NCBI RefSeq assembly: GCF_018678075.1
Contig: NZ_JAHHIR010000028.1
Span: forward strand, 80,027 to 144,026
Direction: 5' to 3'
Length of the DNA: 64,000 bases
Origin: Epibacterium ulvae
GTDB lineage: Bacteria; Pseudomonadota; Alphaproteobacteria; Rhodobacterales; Rhodobacteraceae
The position numbers and the translations under genes are program-made. The stretch's first letter is position 1. Each line of letters starts with the position of its first letter. The notes under the pieces are model-generated. The model ran no database searches, had not been told where the DNA came from, and worked only from the letters and a program-made list of their open reading frames with translations. Below, in pieces: positions 55,733 through 64,000 of the stretch.

Positions 55733-56731
55733 ATGCTTAAACGTATCACGGTGGCCCTTGCGCTGCTTCTTCTGGTCCCCGGACTGGCTCTTGCGACGTG
55801 CAATGGCCAGGATCTGCGTCGCGATCTGTCTCCGCAAGATCGCGCAGCAGTGGCCGCATCCATGGCCGATGTCCCCTTTGCCGAAGGCAATCATTGGGTC
55901 GCCAAACAGGGCGCGCGCACAATCCATCTGATTGGCACCGTGCATATATCCTCGGACCGGTTGACGCCCATTACCGAGCAGCTACAACCCATCATCGCCG
56001 GGGCCGACGTTCTATTTCTGGAAAGCACCCCGGATGAGATCGCCAAGATGCAAGACCATCTGGCGCGTGATCCCGAGCTGACCTTTATCACCGAAGGACC
56101 CACTCTGATCGATCGCCTGCCCGCGGGTGATTGGGAGATCCTGTCGCAAAAGGCCAAGGAGGCCGGTATCCCGTCTTGGGTTGCGGCCAAAATGCGCCCC
56201 TGGTTTCTGGCAACCGCGCTGTCATTGCCCGCCTGCCTGCGGGCCGATCCCAACGTTGAATACGGGCTCGACAAACGCTTGGCCGCCGTGGCCAATGACG
56301 TCAATATTCCCACCGCCTCGCTTGAAGATCCGCTGGATGTGATCCGCATGCTGGACCGCGACCCGCTTGAGGAACAACTGCGCCAGATGCGCCCCTATAT
56401 TGCGCTGATCGGCGGCGGCGAAGATGGCGAAGACGGGATTGCCACCATGCTGGCCGCCTATTTTGATGAACGTGTGGCCGAGTATTTGGAAATCAGCCGC
56501 ACCGAGTTTCTGAATGGCTCCACCACCTCAACGGGTGAGGCTGACAAGATCTGGACCGACCTGATGGCGCGTCTTTTGAAAGAGCGCAACACCACCTGGA
56601 TGCCGGTCATTGAATCCTTTGAAGGCAATACAATCGCCGTCGCAGTGGGCGCGCTACATCTGCCCGGTGAATTTGGCCTGCTGAACCTGCTGTCGGATGC
56701 GGGCTACAGCATCGAACGCGCAGCGTTTTGA
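55733..56731 (+). CDS. TraB/GumN-family periplasmic protein, copy 2
   Basis: A 332-residue paralogue of the preceding gene: signal peptide ending ALA, then NHWVAKQGARTIHLIGTVHISSDRL and IAVAVGALHLPGEFGLLNLLSDAGYSIERAAF. Both copies end in the same ERAAF, which points to tandem duplication. GAGG six bases before the ATG at 55733 decides the start over 55712. The pair probably forms one operon. Copy 2 shares a terminator region with the convergent tctA gene. Confidence 0.82.
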   Translation: MLKRITVALALLLLVPGLALATCNGQDLRRDLSPQDRAAVAASMADVPFAEGNHWVAKQGARTIHLIGTVHISSDRLTPITEQLQPIIAGADVLFLESTPDEIAKMQDHLARDPELTFITEGPTLIDRLPAGDWEILSQKAKEAGIPSWVAAKMRPWFLATALSLPACLRADPNVEYGLDKRLAAVANDVNIPTASLEDPLDVIRMLDRDPLEEQLRQMRPYIALIGGGEDGEDGIATMLAAYFDERVAEYLEISRTEFLNGSTTSTGEADKIWTDLMARLLKERNTTWMPVIESFEGNTIAVAVGALHLPGEFGLLNLLSDAGYSIERAAF

Positions 56732-56747
56732 TCACTGCAAGAGGCCA

Positions 56748-56780
56748 AGAAAAAGGGCGCGCAGCCAAAACTGCGCACCC
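56748..56780 (-). terminator. Terminator between tctA and the GumN pair
   Basis: On the minus strand GGGTGCGCAG/CTGCGCGCCC is followed by TTTTTCTT. It ends the tct transcript, and the same stem can also serve the convergent plus-strand genes. Confidence 0.85.
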
Positions 56781-56806
56781 TCTCCTGCTCGATCAGAGGT
56801 CGGGAT

Positions 56807-58318
56807 TTAATCCCCGTCAGCCACCCCTGCTGCACGCAGACGGGCGCGCCGGGCACGGTAGCTGGGCAGCACCACTAAAATGGCGGCCAACACCAACAGG
56901 CCCAAGGTCATCGGACGTTCCCAGATAAACGCCACCCCGTCATACAGTTGCATGGAGCGCGCAAAGTTGTCCTCCATCATACCGCCCAAGATGAAGCCAA
57001 TCAGTAGCGGCGCCAGTGGGTAGTCCGCAAACTTCAGCGCCGTGGCACAGACCCCGAACCCAACCAGCAGCAGCAATTCGGTTGCATTGTTCTGCCCGAT
57101 ATAGGCCCCCATCAGGGTAAAGAACAAAATGAACGGGATCAGATAGTTGCGCGGCACTGACAGAACCTTGGCGATATAGGGGATCAACGGCAGGTTCAGG
57201 ATCAACAGAACCAGATTGCCAATGAACATCGACATGATCACCGCCCAGAACACTTGCGGTTCATCAATCATCAATCGCGGACCCGGTGTCACATTCAGCG
57301 CAATCAGCGCGCCCAACAGGATTGCCGTGGTGCCAGACCCCGGAATACCCAACGTCAAAAGCGGCACAAAGGACCCGGTGCAGGCGGCGTTGTTCGCGGT
57401 CTCTGGCGCGGCAAGCCCTTTGATGGAGCCTTTGCCAAACTCATCCTGCTCTTCCTTGGTGGCTATATTGCGTTCCAACGCATAGCCCAAGAAACTGGCG
57501 ATGGTCGCACCGGCCCCCGGCAGAACCCCAATAAAGAACCCCTGCAACGACTGGCGACCAATGACCGGCGCGATGGATTTGGCCTCTTGCCGGCTGATCC
57601 GCAGATCCGAGATTTCGCCGCTGTTGCCGCTCATCTCTTTCTTTTTCAAAACCAGAAACAGCGCCTCTGGCAGGGCAAACATCGCCATTGCAAGTGTGAT
57701 AAAGCCAAAGCCCGATTGCAGATCCATCACCCCCATCGTGAAGCGTGGCAGGTTGAACAATGCCCCCTCACCCACGGTGGCCATGATCAACCCCAAAAGG
57801 GTCATCAACATTGCCTTGGCCACCTGCCCGGTTCCGGCAAAAGCCGCAATGGCCGAAAGACCCACAACCATCAATGCGAAATATTCAGAAGAGTGGAACA
57901 ACAGCGCTACCGACGACAGGGCTGGCGCAAAGATCATCAACAAGATCGCACCAATGGTGCCGCCCGCAAAGCTGGAGATCGCGGCAATGGTCAGTGCCTT
58001 CCCGGCCTTGCCCTGACGCGCCATCGGATAGCCGTCAAAACTGCTGGCAACCGTGCCTGCAACGCCGGGTGCGTTCAACAGAATGGATGAGGTCGAGCCA
58101 CCAAAAATCGCACCGTAATAAACGCCTGCAAGCAGGATCAACGCGGCCGAGGGGTCCCCCATGGAGATCGCCACCGGGATCATGATCGCAATGATCGACA
58201 TCGGGCCAAGGCCCGGCAACATGCCGATGAATGTACCAATCAGACAGCCTGCGATCACCATCAACAGGTTCTGAAACGAGAGGGCCGTTTGCAGCCCGAT
58301 CAAAAGTCCTTCGAGCAT
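56807..58318 (-). CDS. tctA: Tripartite tricarboxylate transporter, large membrane subunit
   Basis: A 503-residue membrane protein with about twelve predicted helices. The TctA signature is near the N-terminus (GCLIGTFIGMLPGLGPMSIIA), with the GVYYGAIFGGSTSSILLNAPG block, and the second half repeats it (GVLPGAGATIASFLGYALERN, LGIPGSGTTAILLGALI). It works with TctB and the periplasmic TctC to import citrate or another carboxylate by a secondary mechanism. Its start lies one base after the tctB stop. Confidence 0.95.
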   Translation of the reverse strand: MLEGLLIGLQTALSFQNLLMVIAGCLIGTFIGMLPGLGPMSIIAIMIPVAISMGDPSAALILLAGVYYGAIFGGSTSSILLNAPGVAGTVASSFDGYPMARQGKAGKALTIAAISSFAGGTIGAILLMIFAPALSSVALLFHSSEYFALMVVGLSAIAAFAGTGQVAKAMLMTLLGLIMATVGEGALFNLPRFTMGVMDLQSGFGFITLAMAMFALPEALFLVLKKKEMSGNSGEISDLRISRQEAKSIAPVIGRQSLQGFFIGVLPGAGATIASFLGYALERNIATKEEQDEFGKGSIKGLAAPETANNAACTGSFVPLLTLGIPGSGTTAILLGALIALNVTPGPRLMIDEPQVFWAVIMSMFIGNLVLLILNLPLIPYIAKVLSVPRNYLIPFILFFTLMGAYIGQNNATELLLLVGFGVCATALKFADYPLAPLLIGFILGGMMEDNFARSMQLYDGVAFIWERPMTLGLLVLAAILVVLPSYRARRARLRAAGVADGD

Positions 58319-58319
58319 A

Positions 58320-58802
58320 TCAGCCTCCTATGAAACCGGGTAACGGACGCAGGTAGATCCCCAGCACTTGCTGAACCAGATACCACACCACAAAGGTCGC
58401 AATACCTGCCACCACCGCCATGATGACCCAGCGGCGCTCACCAAGGATGGCGGAGCCCAGCATCAAAAACGCGATTGTTGAAAACAAAAAACCAAGCGGG
58501 CGCAAACACAGCGCATAAGCGACCATCAGCCCCAGCAGCAAAAGCGCCTGACCGATATGATAATCGCCAAGGCGGCGATAATCGATTTCGCCAATCTTAG
58601 CTTCGCCATTTTCAAGGCCCAACAGAATGGTCAGCGACGCGACAATTCCCAAAATCGACAGCACTTTTGGAAATGTGCTGGGCCAGATGGGCGCGCGTTT
58701 CATAAAGGGTGCAAGACCTGCGTCCATGGTGAACCACGCCGCATAGCCATAGGCCAGACAAATGCCCAGCAGCACCAAGGCGATCCAACGATCAAGTGCC
58801 AT
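58320..58802 (-). CDS. tctB: Tripartite tricarboxylate transporter, small membrane subunit
   Basis: A 160-residue protein with four predicted helices (WIALVLLGICLAYGYAAWF, VLSILGIVASLTILLGL, ALLLLGLMVAYALCLRPLGF, WVIMAVVAGIATFVVWYLVQ). Size and position between tctC and tctA identify TctB. Sequence is poorly conserved in this family, so context carries weight. Confidence 0.9.
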   Translation of the reverse strand: MALDRWIALVLLGICLAYGYAAWFTMDAGLAPFMKRAPIWPSTFPKVLSILGIVASLTILLGLENGEAKIGEIDYRRLGDYHIGQALLLLGLMVAYALCLRPLGFLFSTIAFLMLGSAILGERRWVIMAVVAGIATFVVWYLVQQVLGIYLRPLPGFIGG

Positions 58803-58820
58803 TATTCCCCTCCCCGTGGG

Positions 58821-58852
58821 ATAAAAGAAGGGCGGGAGTTTTCGTCCCGCCC
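58821..58852 (-). terminator. Attenuating hairpin between tctC and tctB
   Basis: On the minus strand GGGCGGGA/TCCCGCCC is followed by TTCTTTTAT. It should allow more binding protein than membrane subunits. Confidence 0.75.
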
Positions 58853-58894
58853 TAGGTTTGTTTTTTCAAAGGTCGTGCCTAGGGTTGTTCGCGA

Positions 58895-59878
58895 TCAGAG
58901 GAAGCCAAGCTTCTTCATCAGGTCGCCAATGGTCTTTTCCTGATCTTCCAGGAAGGCTTTGAAATCATCGCCCGAGTTGTGGATATTCACCCAACCATTG
59001 CGCGTACGTACGGCTTCCCATTCCGGGGTGTCGTACATTTTTTCAATCGCCGCCTGATAGGTCGCCAATTTGTCAGCAGGCAAACCCGGTGCACCAAAGA
59101 ACCCGCGCCAGTTCACAAAGCTAGTGTCGATGCCCTGTTCTTTCATGGTCATCGCATCAGGCGCCGCATCCACGCGCTCATCTGAGGTAACGCCGATGAT
59201 CTTCACTTCGCCTGCGGCTGCCAAATCAACCGCTTCTGAAAATCCGGTGGACAGGGCTGCGATTTCGCCAGAAAGCAGCGACGCCATGGCTTTGCCACCC
59301 GCATCATAGGGGATGTATTTCACGCCCAGCGCGTCTTTGCCGGCCGCTTCCATCACCATCGCTGCGACCAGGTGATCCATGCCACCCGGAACCGAACCAC
59401 CGCCAATGGCGGTTTTGGATGGGTTGGCGTCATAGGCAGCCAACAGATCTGCCATTGAATTGATCGGGCTGTCTTTGCCGACCACAATCGCGGCGTAGTC
59501 CCCAATGGTGCCTGACACCAGGGTCAGGTCGCGGAAGTTGTGTGGAAACACACCGGTCAACGAACGGATCACGATGGGGGTGGAATTCACCATCAACGTG
59601 TCATGGTTGCTGTCGGCGTTTTCGATCAGGAATCCGATCGCCTTGCCGCCGCCACCACCGGACATGTTCTCGTAAGATGCGGTGCCAATAAGCCCAGCGC
59701 CAGTCAGCGCTTCGCCGGTTCCACGCGCGGTGCCGTCCCAACCACCACCGGCGCCGCCGGGGATCAGGAAGTGGATGCTGTCGAGAACTTTTTCTTCGGC
59801 AAATGCTGGTGCGCCAAAAGATAGCGTTGCGATAGCAGTAGCCAACAGGGCGCGGCGGCCCAGTTTAAATGTCGTCAT
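58895..59878 (-). CDS. tctC: Tripartite tricarboxylate transporter substrate-binding protein
   Basis: A 327-residue periplasmic protein of the Bug/TctC family. The signal sequence MTTFKLGRRALLATAIATL has an RR pair, then HFLIPGGAGGGWDGTARGTGEAL, IVVGKDSPINSMADLLAAY and VKYIPYDAGGKAMASLLSGE. GGAGG precedes the ATG at 59878. It is the first gene of tctCBA and is divergent from tctDE. Confidence 0.93.
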   Translation of the reverse strand: MTTFKLGRRALLATAIATLSFGAPAFAEEKVLDSIHFLIPGGAGGGWDGTARGTGEALTGAGLIGTASYENMSGGGGGKAIGFLIENADSNHDTLMVNSTPIVIRSLTGVFPHNFRDLTLVSGTIGDYAAIVVGKDSPINSMADLLAAYDANPSKTAIGGGSVPGGMDHLVAAMVMEAAGKDALGVKYIPYDAGGKAMASLLSGEIAALSTGFSEAVDLAAAGEVKIIGVTSDERVDAAPDAMTMKEQGIDTSFVNWRGFFGAPGLPADKLATYQAAIEKMYDTPEWEAVRTRNGWVNIHNSGDDFKAFLEDQEKTIGDLMKKLGFL

Positions 59879-59985
59879 AATTTCCTCCCATTTGACAACT
59901 GGTCGCAAGGCGACACAATCGTTGGAGCATTGTTCACGTGAACCTGACACAAACCTGTCGCGCCTTGGGAGGGGCGGAATGTTCA

Positions 59986-60651
59986 ATGAAATTTCTTCTG
60001 GTCGAAGACAATCTGGATCTCGCAAACGCTGTCACGTCACGCATGTTGATGGATGGCCATGTTGTTGATCATGCAGAGAAAATAGAAGACGCAAAACTGT
60101 TTTCCGATACCGGGGAATATGACCTGATCCTGTTGGATATAATGTTGCCCGATGGCGATGGGCGCAGCTTTTTGGAACATCACCGCGCCAAAAAACGCGA
60201 CACACCTGTCATCGTTCTGACGGCCCGTTCGCAGGTTTCTGACAGAATCAGCCTGCTCGATCTGGGTGCCGATGACTACATGACCAAACCCTTTGACCAC
60301 GCCGAATTGCAGGCGCGGGTGCGGGCAGTGTTGCGCCGCAACCACGGATCTTCGCAACCGGTGATCTCTGTTGGCGATGTCAGTTTTGACCCTGTGGCCG
60401 GTCAAATGCGGGTCAAAGGCACGCCCGTCAAACTGCGCAACCGCGAGCTGCGGCTGTTCGAACTACTGATCAACGCGCCCAATCAGATCTTCTCAAAACA
60501 GAAGCTCTGCGACCGGCTTTTCACCTTTGATGAGGACGTCTCAGAGAATGCGATTGAGGTCTATATCGGACGTCTGCGCAAACATCTGGAGCCCTCTTCT
60601 GTAACCATCACCACCCACCGTGGACTTGGCTACAAGTTGGACCCCAGATGA
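59986..60651 (+). CDS. tctD: Response regulator TctD
   Basis: A 221-residue OmpR/PhoB-type regulator. The receiver begins MKFLLVEDNLDLA, with phospho-acceptor Asp in YDLILLDIMLPDGDG (about residue 51) and Lys in YMTKPF (about 101). The C-terminal winged helix ends TTHRGLGYKLDPR. It overlaps tctE by four bases (ATGA). It is divergent from tctC and likely activates tctCBA when the carboxylate is present. Confidence 0.93.
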   Translation: MKFLLVEDNLDLANAVTSRMLMDGHVVDHAEKIEDAKLFSDTGEYDLILLDIMLPDGDGRSFLEHHRAKKRDTPVIVLTARSQVSDRISLLDLGADDYMTKPFDHAELQARVRAVLRRNHGSSQPVISVGDVSFDPVAGQMRVKGTPVKLRNRELRLFELLINAPNQIFSKQKLCDRLFTFDEDVSENAIEVYIGRLRKHLEPSSVTITTHRGLGYKLDPR

Positions 60652-62021
60652 GCGATCAACGGGCCGGTAAGGTCAACACATCCGGGTCGCTGCGCAATAC
60701 CTTGATGATCTCCTTGATCGGTGGTGCAGTGGTGCTGGCGGTGATCCTTTATCTGGTGGTGCGCACCTATGCGGCCCAGATTGCGCAATCGACGCAGGAC
60801 CGGATCCTGAGCGCATCTGTCACCTCGATCCTGGATGCGGCTGCGATCCGCAATGATACCTTGTCGGTGGAACTGCCCTATTCGGCCTTCTCAATCCTGT
60901 CGACGCAGGCCGATGATCGGTTTTTCTACGCCCTCTATCAGGACGGTGAATTTCTGTCTGGCTATGACCGGATAATCCATATCGAAACCCCACCCGGTGA
61001 GGTGCAATTTGTCAGCGGGCGTTTTGACGGATCTGACCTGCGCATGGCCACCGCCGCGCGGCGTTTGGTCGGTGGCACCGAACGCACCACCCTCAGCGTG
61101 ACCGTGGCCCAAACACAGGAAAGTCTGGCCGGGGTGCTGAACCGGATTTCCCGCAATGCCGCGTTGCTGGGCTTTGGGTTCTTTGCCCTGATGACCCTGC
61201 TGTCCCTGTGGCTGACCTATGCCACCATCACCCCTCTCACCCGGCTGGCCGCATCGGTGCAGCGGCGCGGCGCCGAGGACTTGCGCCCGGTGGCCGCCCC
61301 TGTCCCGGCCGAAATGGCGCCGCTGGTCGGCGCGCTCAACAGCTTTATGGGGCGGTTGTCGCATTCGCTGAACCAATCCGAAGAATTCATCGCCGAGGCA
61401 GCGCACCGTGTTCGCACCCCGCTCGCCACCGTACGCTCTTATGCGGAAACAACATTGCAGCGGGTCGACAAGTTGGAGAACCGTCAGGCCCTGCGATCCA
61501 TGGTGCGCGCCATCGACGAAAGCTCCCGCGCGGCGGGGCAATTGCTGGATCACGCGATGATCACCTTTCGCGCTGATCATCTGAACAAGGAAGAGCTGAA
61601 CCTGACCGAACTGACCCAAGAGCTGATGCAAGCCATGCGCCCCATTGCTGAAATGAAGGACGTCGAACTTGACCTCATCGCCAGTGACACGGTTTACACC
61701 GAGGGCGACTCGATCCTGCTGCAAAATGCCCTGCGCAACCTAATCGACAACGCGCTGAAATACGCCCCATTTGAGACCGCAATCACCATCAAAGTTTCGG
61801 CCAATCCAGCACAGGTCAAAGTGCGCGATTATGGCCCCGGCTTTCCGGTGGATGAGATCGACGAGCTGGCAACCCGGTTTCGACGTGGCACCAATTCCGA
61901 AGGCATCATCGGATCGGGCCTGGGGCTGACAATTGCTTATGACGTGGCCACCGCGCACGGCGGCACATTGACCCTGACCAACCCTGCGGAGGGCGGCGCA
62001 TGCGCTATTTTATCGCTTTAA
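60648..62021 (+). CDS. tctE: Sensor histidine kinase TctE
   Basis: A 457-residue membrane kinase with two helices (residues about 17-36 and 165-185) around a periplasmic sensor of about 130 residues, resembling the 2CSK_N domain of TctE. A HAMP-like region, H-box FIAEAAHRVRTPLATVRSYAE, N-box NLIDNALKYAPF and G2 GSGLGLTIAYDVA follow. It overlaps the downstream binding-protein gene by 22 bases, which implies joint translation. Confidence 0.92.
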   Translation: MSDQRAGKVNTSGSLRNTLMISLIGGAVVLAVILYLVVRTYAAQIAQSTQDRILSASVTSILDAAAIRNDTLSVELPYSAFSILSTQADDRFFYALYQDGEFLSGYDRIIHIETPPGEVQFVSGRFDGSDLRMATAARRLVGGTERTTLSVTVAQTQESLAGVLNRISRNAALLGFGFFALMTLLSLWLTYATITPLTRLAASVQRRGAEDLRPVAAPVPAEMAPLVGALNSFMGRLSHSLNQSEEFIAEAAHRVRTPLATVRSYAETTLQRVDKLENRQALRSMVRAIDESSRAAGQLLDHAMITFRADHLNKEELNLTELTQELMQAMRPIAEMKDVELDLIASDTVYTEGDSILLQNALRNLIDNALKYAPFETAITIKVSANPAQVKVRDYGPGFPVDEIDELATRFRRGTNSEGIIGSGLGLTIAYDVATAHGGTLTLTNPAEGGACAILSL

Positions 62022-63007
62022 TTCTGGTATTTTGCGCCACGCTTACCCTGGCCCAAGATTGGGAAGATGAACGCCTGTTTGGCGAGAAAAATGCAGCGGT
62101 GACCCTGCGGGTTCTGTCCAGCACCGACACCGACTATCTAGCGGCCATGATCGACGGTTTCATTGCCCAAAACCCTGACCTAGCGGTGGAATACCTGGTC
62201 ACCGGCACTCAAAATCTGAACCGCGTGATGCGTGCAGATCCTGGCCGGTTTGATCTGGTAATCTCAAGCGCGATGGACCTGCAAATCAAACTGGTGAACG
62301 ACGGGTTTGCCTCTGCGTTGGATGACATCACGTCGCCGGAATGGACCCATTGGCGCAACAGCCTGTTTGGCTTTACCGCGGAACCTGCCGCCATCGTGCT
62401 GCATAAATCAGTGCTGGCCAACCACCCTGCCCCCGAAACGCGACAGGATCTGATCCGCCTGCTGCGCGCCGAACCTGACCTGTTTCGCAACCGGGTTGCC
62501 ACCTATGACATTCGCACCGCTGGCCTTGGCTATCTGTTTGCCGCCCAAGACGCGCGTACCTCCGAAACCTATTGGCGCCTGTCCGAGGTGATGGGCGGGT
62601 TGGGCACCCGGCTCTATTGCTGTTCCGGAACCATGATCGATGCGGTCGCGCGCGGCGACATGTTGGTCGCCTACAATGTGCTGGGCAGCTACGCTGCCGC
62701 CCAGGCGCAGGATCACCCCCAGATCGAAGTCATCGTGCCGGCCGATTTTGCCACCACCATGATGCGCACCGTGCTGGTGTCGCGTCGGTCGAGCAAACAG
62801 GACAACGCGCGCAACTTCGTGGCCTATATGTTGGAACACTTCTCCAATCCACCGCCATTGGGCACGCCGCAATTGCCGCAGCTGTTATCAAAAGAGGGGC
62901 AGAAAAACAGGCAGGTCATCCCTTTGGAGCCCGCCTTGATGATTTATCTCGATCGGCTCAAACGTCAGGCGTTCACCCGCGAATGGGAAAGCGCCGTCAT
63001 TCAATAG
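62000..63007 (+). CDS. Periplasmic binding protein encoded with TctDE
   Basis: A 335-residue protein with a signal peptide (MRYFIALILVFCATLTLA) and an ABC-type (Fe3+/thiamine-like, family 1/6) solute-binding fold: VTLRVLSSTDTDYLAAMIDGFIAQNPDLAVEY, FDLVISSAMDLQIKLVNDG, LVAYNVLGSYAAAQAQ. It has no permease partner. Its overlap with tctE suggests it is an accessory sensor that presents the ligand to the kinase. Confidence 0.85.
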   Translation: MRYFIALILVFCATLTLAQDWEDERLFGEKNAAVTLRVLSSTDTDYLAAMIDGFIAQNPDLAVEYLVTGTQNLNRVMRADPGRFDLVISSAMDLQIKLVNDGFASALDDITSPEWTHWRNSLFGFTAEPAAIVLHKSVLANHPAPETRQDLIRLLRAEPDLFRNRVATYDIRTAGLGYLFAAQDARTSETYWRLSEVMGGLGTRLYCCSGTMIDAVARGDMLVAYNVLGSYAAAQAQDHPQIEVIVPADFATTMMRTVLVSRRSSKQDNARNFVAYMLEHFSNPPPLGTPQLPQLLSKEGQKNRQVIPLEPALMIYLDRLKRQAFTREWESAVIQ

Positions 63008-63022
63008 ATTCACGCAATTGCT

Positions 63023-63175
63023 ATGTTCCTCGAGCGAAGAGAGACCTCCGGCGTGTTGCAGAAAAATGACGTTGTTACAATTCGAACTCGTGCAGCCGAT
63101 ATTGGATGGGTTATTGCAGAACCGAACGGATGCTTGCTTCTCCCTGGCAATGGCTTTGCCGCGCAAATCGGTTGA
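63023..63175 (+). CDS. Short open frame or gene fragment, unknown
   Basis: A 50-residue frame beginning MFLERRETSGVLQK, containing VVTIRTRAADIGWVIAEPNG and ending GFAAQIG. The composition looks protein-like, but there is no ribosome-binding site and no family I recognise. Given the decayed surroundings it may be a remnant. Confidence 0.25.
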   Translation: MFLERRETSGVLQKNDVVTIRTRAADIGWVIAEPNGCLLLPGNGFAAQIG

Positions 63176-63214
63176 GGGGATTCATGTTGTGAAACCAGCA
63201 TGATCGTTGAAGGC

Positions 63215-63445
63215 ATGAGCAGCTGGGCCCCAACGAAGTACAAGACCACAAATTGGCCGTCTTACAATGACAGTTTGAAGCTACGCGGATCGCTGTCGAT
63301 TTGGTTTGACCCTGAGATGGCCTGGGTGCCACCGCCAAGCGGCAAGCGCGGTCGATAACAGAGTTTCAGCGACGCGGCGATAGGCGTGCCTGACTTTGAA
63401 GGTCCTGTTCGGGCTCCCATTACGGCAGACCACTGGCTTTGTGCA
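63215..63445 (+). pseudogene. Degenerate IS5-family transposase, N-terminal remnant
   Basis: The frame from ATG 63215 reads KYKTTNWPSYNDSL, then LRGSLSIWFDPEMAWVPPPS and GKRGR, the hallmark N-terminus of IS5-group transposases. A TAA at 63356-63358 interrupts it. In-frame QSFSDAAI follows. After a frameshift near 63385, CLTLKVLFGLPLRQTTGFVQ continues, also typical of these transposases. Similarity ends at about 63445, so the catalytic DDE region is gone. Inverted repeats were not found. Confidence 0.8.
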
Positions 63446-63550
63446 AAGGCACCGAAAAAAATAGCTTTCTCTGGCCCACAGGACTGTTTGTGACACTGCC
63501 TGCATCGGGTGTTGTTAGGTTGCTGAGTGGCTATCTGGGCCTTGGCCAAT

Positions 63551-63739
63551 AGGCGCTTGGCGTTGCTGTCTTTTTAGGGGGGATCTTGCTTGTCCCCTAT
63601 GTGGCGATGTACTTTAGGCGCATATTCAACGTCCCCGCTGCCACCTCTTGGGTCATTCTGACTGTGTTTGGCGTAGTTAGGTTCAGGCCTTCGGTAACGG
63701 GAGCACTTCTGTCAAGAGATTCCACGCAAACAAACTGAT
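63551..63739 (+). pseudogene. Possible remnant of a small membrane protein
   Basis: After a stop at about 63550 a frame reads LGVAVFLGGILLVPYVAMYF, then RRIFNVPAATSWVILTVFGVV, two hydrophobic stretches joined by a basic turn. No proper start codon or ribosome-binding site is seen. This is a low-confidence remnant. Confidence 0.25.
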
Positions 63740-63785
63740 CCGCCGGAGCGGTGCTTTTAGTTCGTCGCGTCCGCGCTGCTTTCTC

Positions 63786-63975
63786 TCACAGCCTTTGACT
63801 GAGGTCCTTTGGGTACATGCTTCGGTTCGTGGTCAGCGCGACGGCTGCCAACAGGATGCTGGTTCGATGTAATTCCGATGTGCCCATCTCATAGGCGTGC
63901 TTGACGGATGTCAGCGACGTCCTGACCACGGCATCATCGGAACCACGTCCCTGCGGGACCTCGAAAGCTTGCGAT
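63786..63975 (-). pseudogene. Possible 3' remnant of an unidentified gene
   Basis: A minus-strand frame ending in TGA reads ...DDAVVRTSLTSVKHAYEM, then GTSELHRTSILLAAVALTTN and a short tail. It is closed by an upstream TAA without a convincing start. The text looks like a real protein end but I do not recognise it. Confidence 0.25.
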
Positions 63976-64000
63976 TAAGCAGGCAACGGTTCTGTGCTGG

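Larger units (their letters stand above)
63008..64000. other. Decayed region at the right end
   Basis: Nearly 1 kb without an intact gene. It contains the truncated IS5-type transposase and at least two other possible fragments, all broken by stops. The region looks like a graveyard left by insertion and deletion after the tct operon. Confidence 0.6.

Overview
The window is a stretch of chromosome from a marine alphaproteobacterium of the Roseobacter group (Rhodobacteraceae). This rests on several independent signs. There is a DUF1127 gene followed by an array of CCTCCTCCC-loop hairpins (the CcsR or cuckoo RNA family). An alphaproteobacterial LexA box (GTTC-N7-GTTC) precedes uvrD, and BioR-type boxes (TTATCTATAA) precede bioB. 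There are also RTX and Hint-domain proteins, a DMSO-reductase-family enzyme, ectoine genes, and high-GC codon use. Nearly all of it is ordinary housekeeping and transport DNA, with one small accessory block (about 11.0-14.9 kb) and decayed DNA at the right end.

Layout. 0-7 kb: an intergenic region carrying helically phased TGGGA boxes, mrp, a DUF1127 gene with four CcsR-like RNAs, SOS-linked uvrD, a short BLUF photoreceptor and an FMN-dependent alpha-hydroxy acid dehydrogenase. 7.5-11 kb: pyruvate carboxylase. 11.3-14.8 kb: a sulfotransferase-like gene, then three identical tRNA-Gly(GCC) genes; the first two bracket a type II restriction-modification pair (C5 methyltransferase plus NaeI-family endonuclease). 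15-22.3 kb: a class III aminotransferase, then histidine genes hisB-hisH, hisA and hisF-hisE, interleaved with an AraC regulator, a peroxiredoxin-like gene, a WGR-domain gene and a DUF302 gene. 22.3-25.4 kb: a CoA-binding protein, a YHS protein, rlmB, tRNA-Tyr and a DUF2478 gene.

25.4-31 kb: a complete, translationally coupled biotin operon, bioB-F-D-A-G-C, on the minus strand behind two BioR boxes. 31-38 kb: an RTX beta-roll protein, a biotin-sulfoxide-reductase-like molybdoenzyme, a Hint-domain beta-roll protein and an agmatinase-family ureohydrolase. 38.3-44.9 kb: a sugar ABC transporter operon with a divergent two-component system. 45.3-48.1 kb: aconitase B. 48.2-51.2 kb: ectABC with a divergent MarR regulator (ectR-like). 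51.3-53.4 kb: groES-groEL behind a CIRCE element. 53.8-56.7 kb: a possible small RNA, a DUF2161 nuclease-fold protein and two tandem TraB/GumN proteins. 56.8-63 kb: a tripartite tricarboxylate transporter (tctCBA) with a divergent tctD-tctE system that carries its own periplasmic binding protein. 63-64 kb: remains of an IS5-family transposase and other gene fragments.

Regulatory sites are unusually easy to read here: LexA, BioR, CIRCE, probable EctR, and many hairpin terminators. The points most worth a second look are the long phased TGGGA array with no mraZ beside it, the eight-hairpin CcsR array, the restriction-modification cassette between tRNA-Gly copies, and two structured intergenic segments that may be small RNAs.
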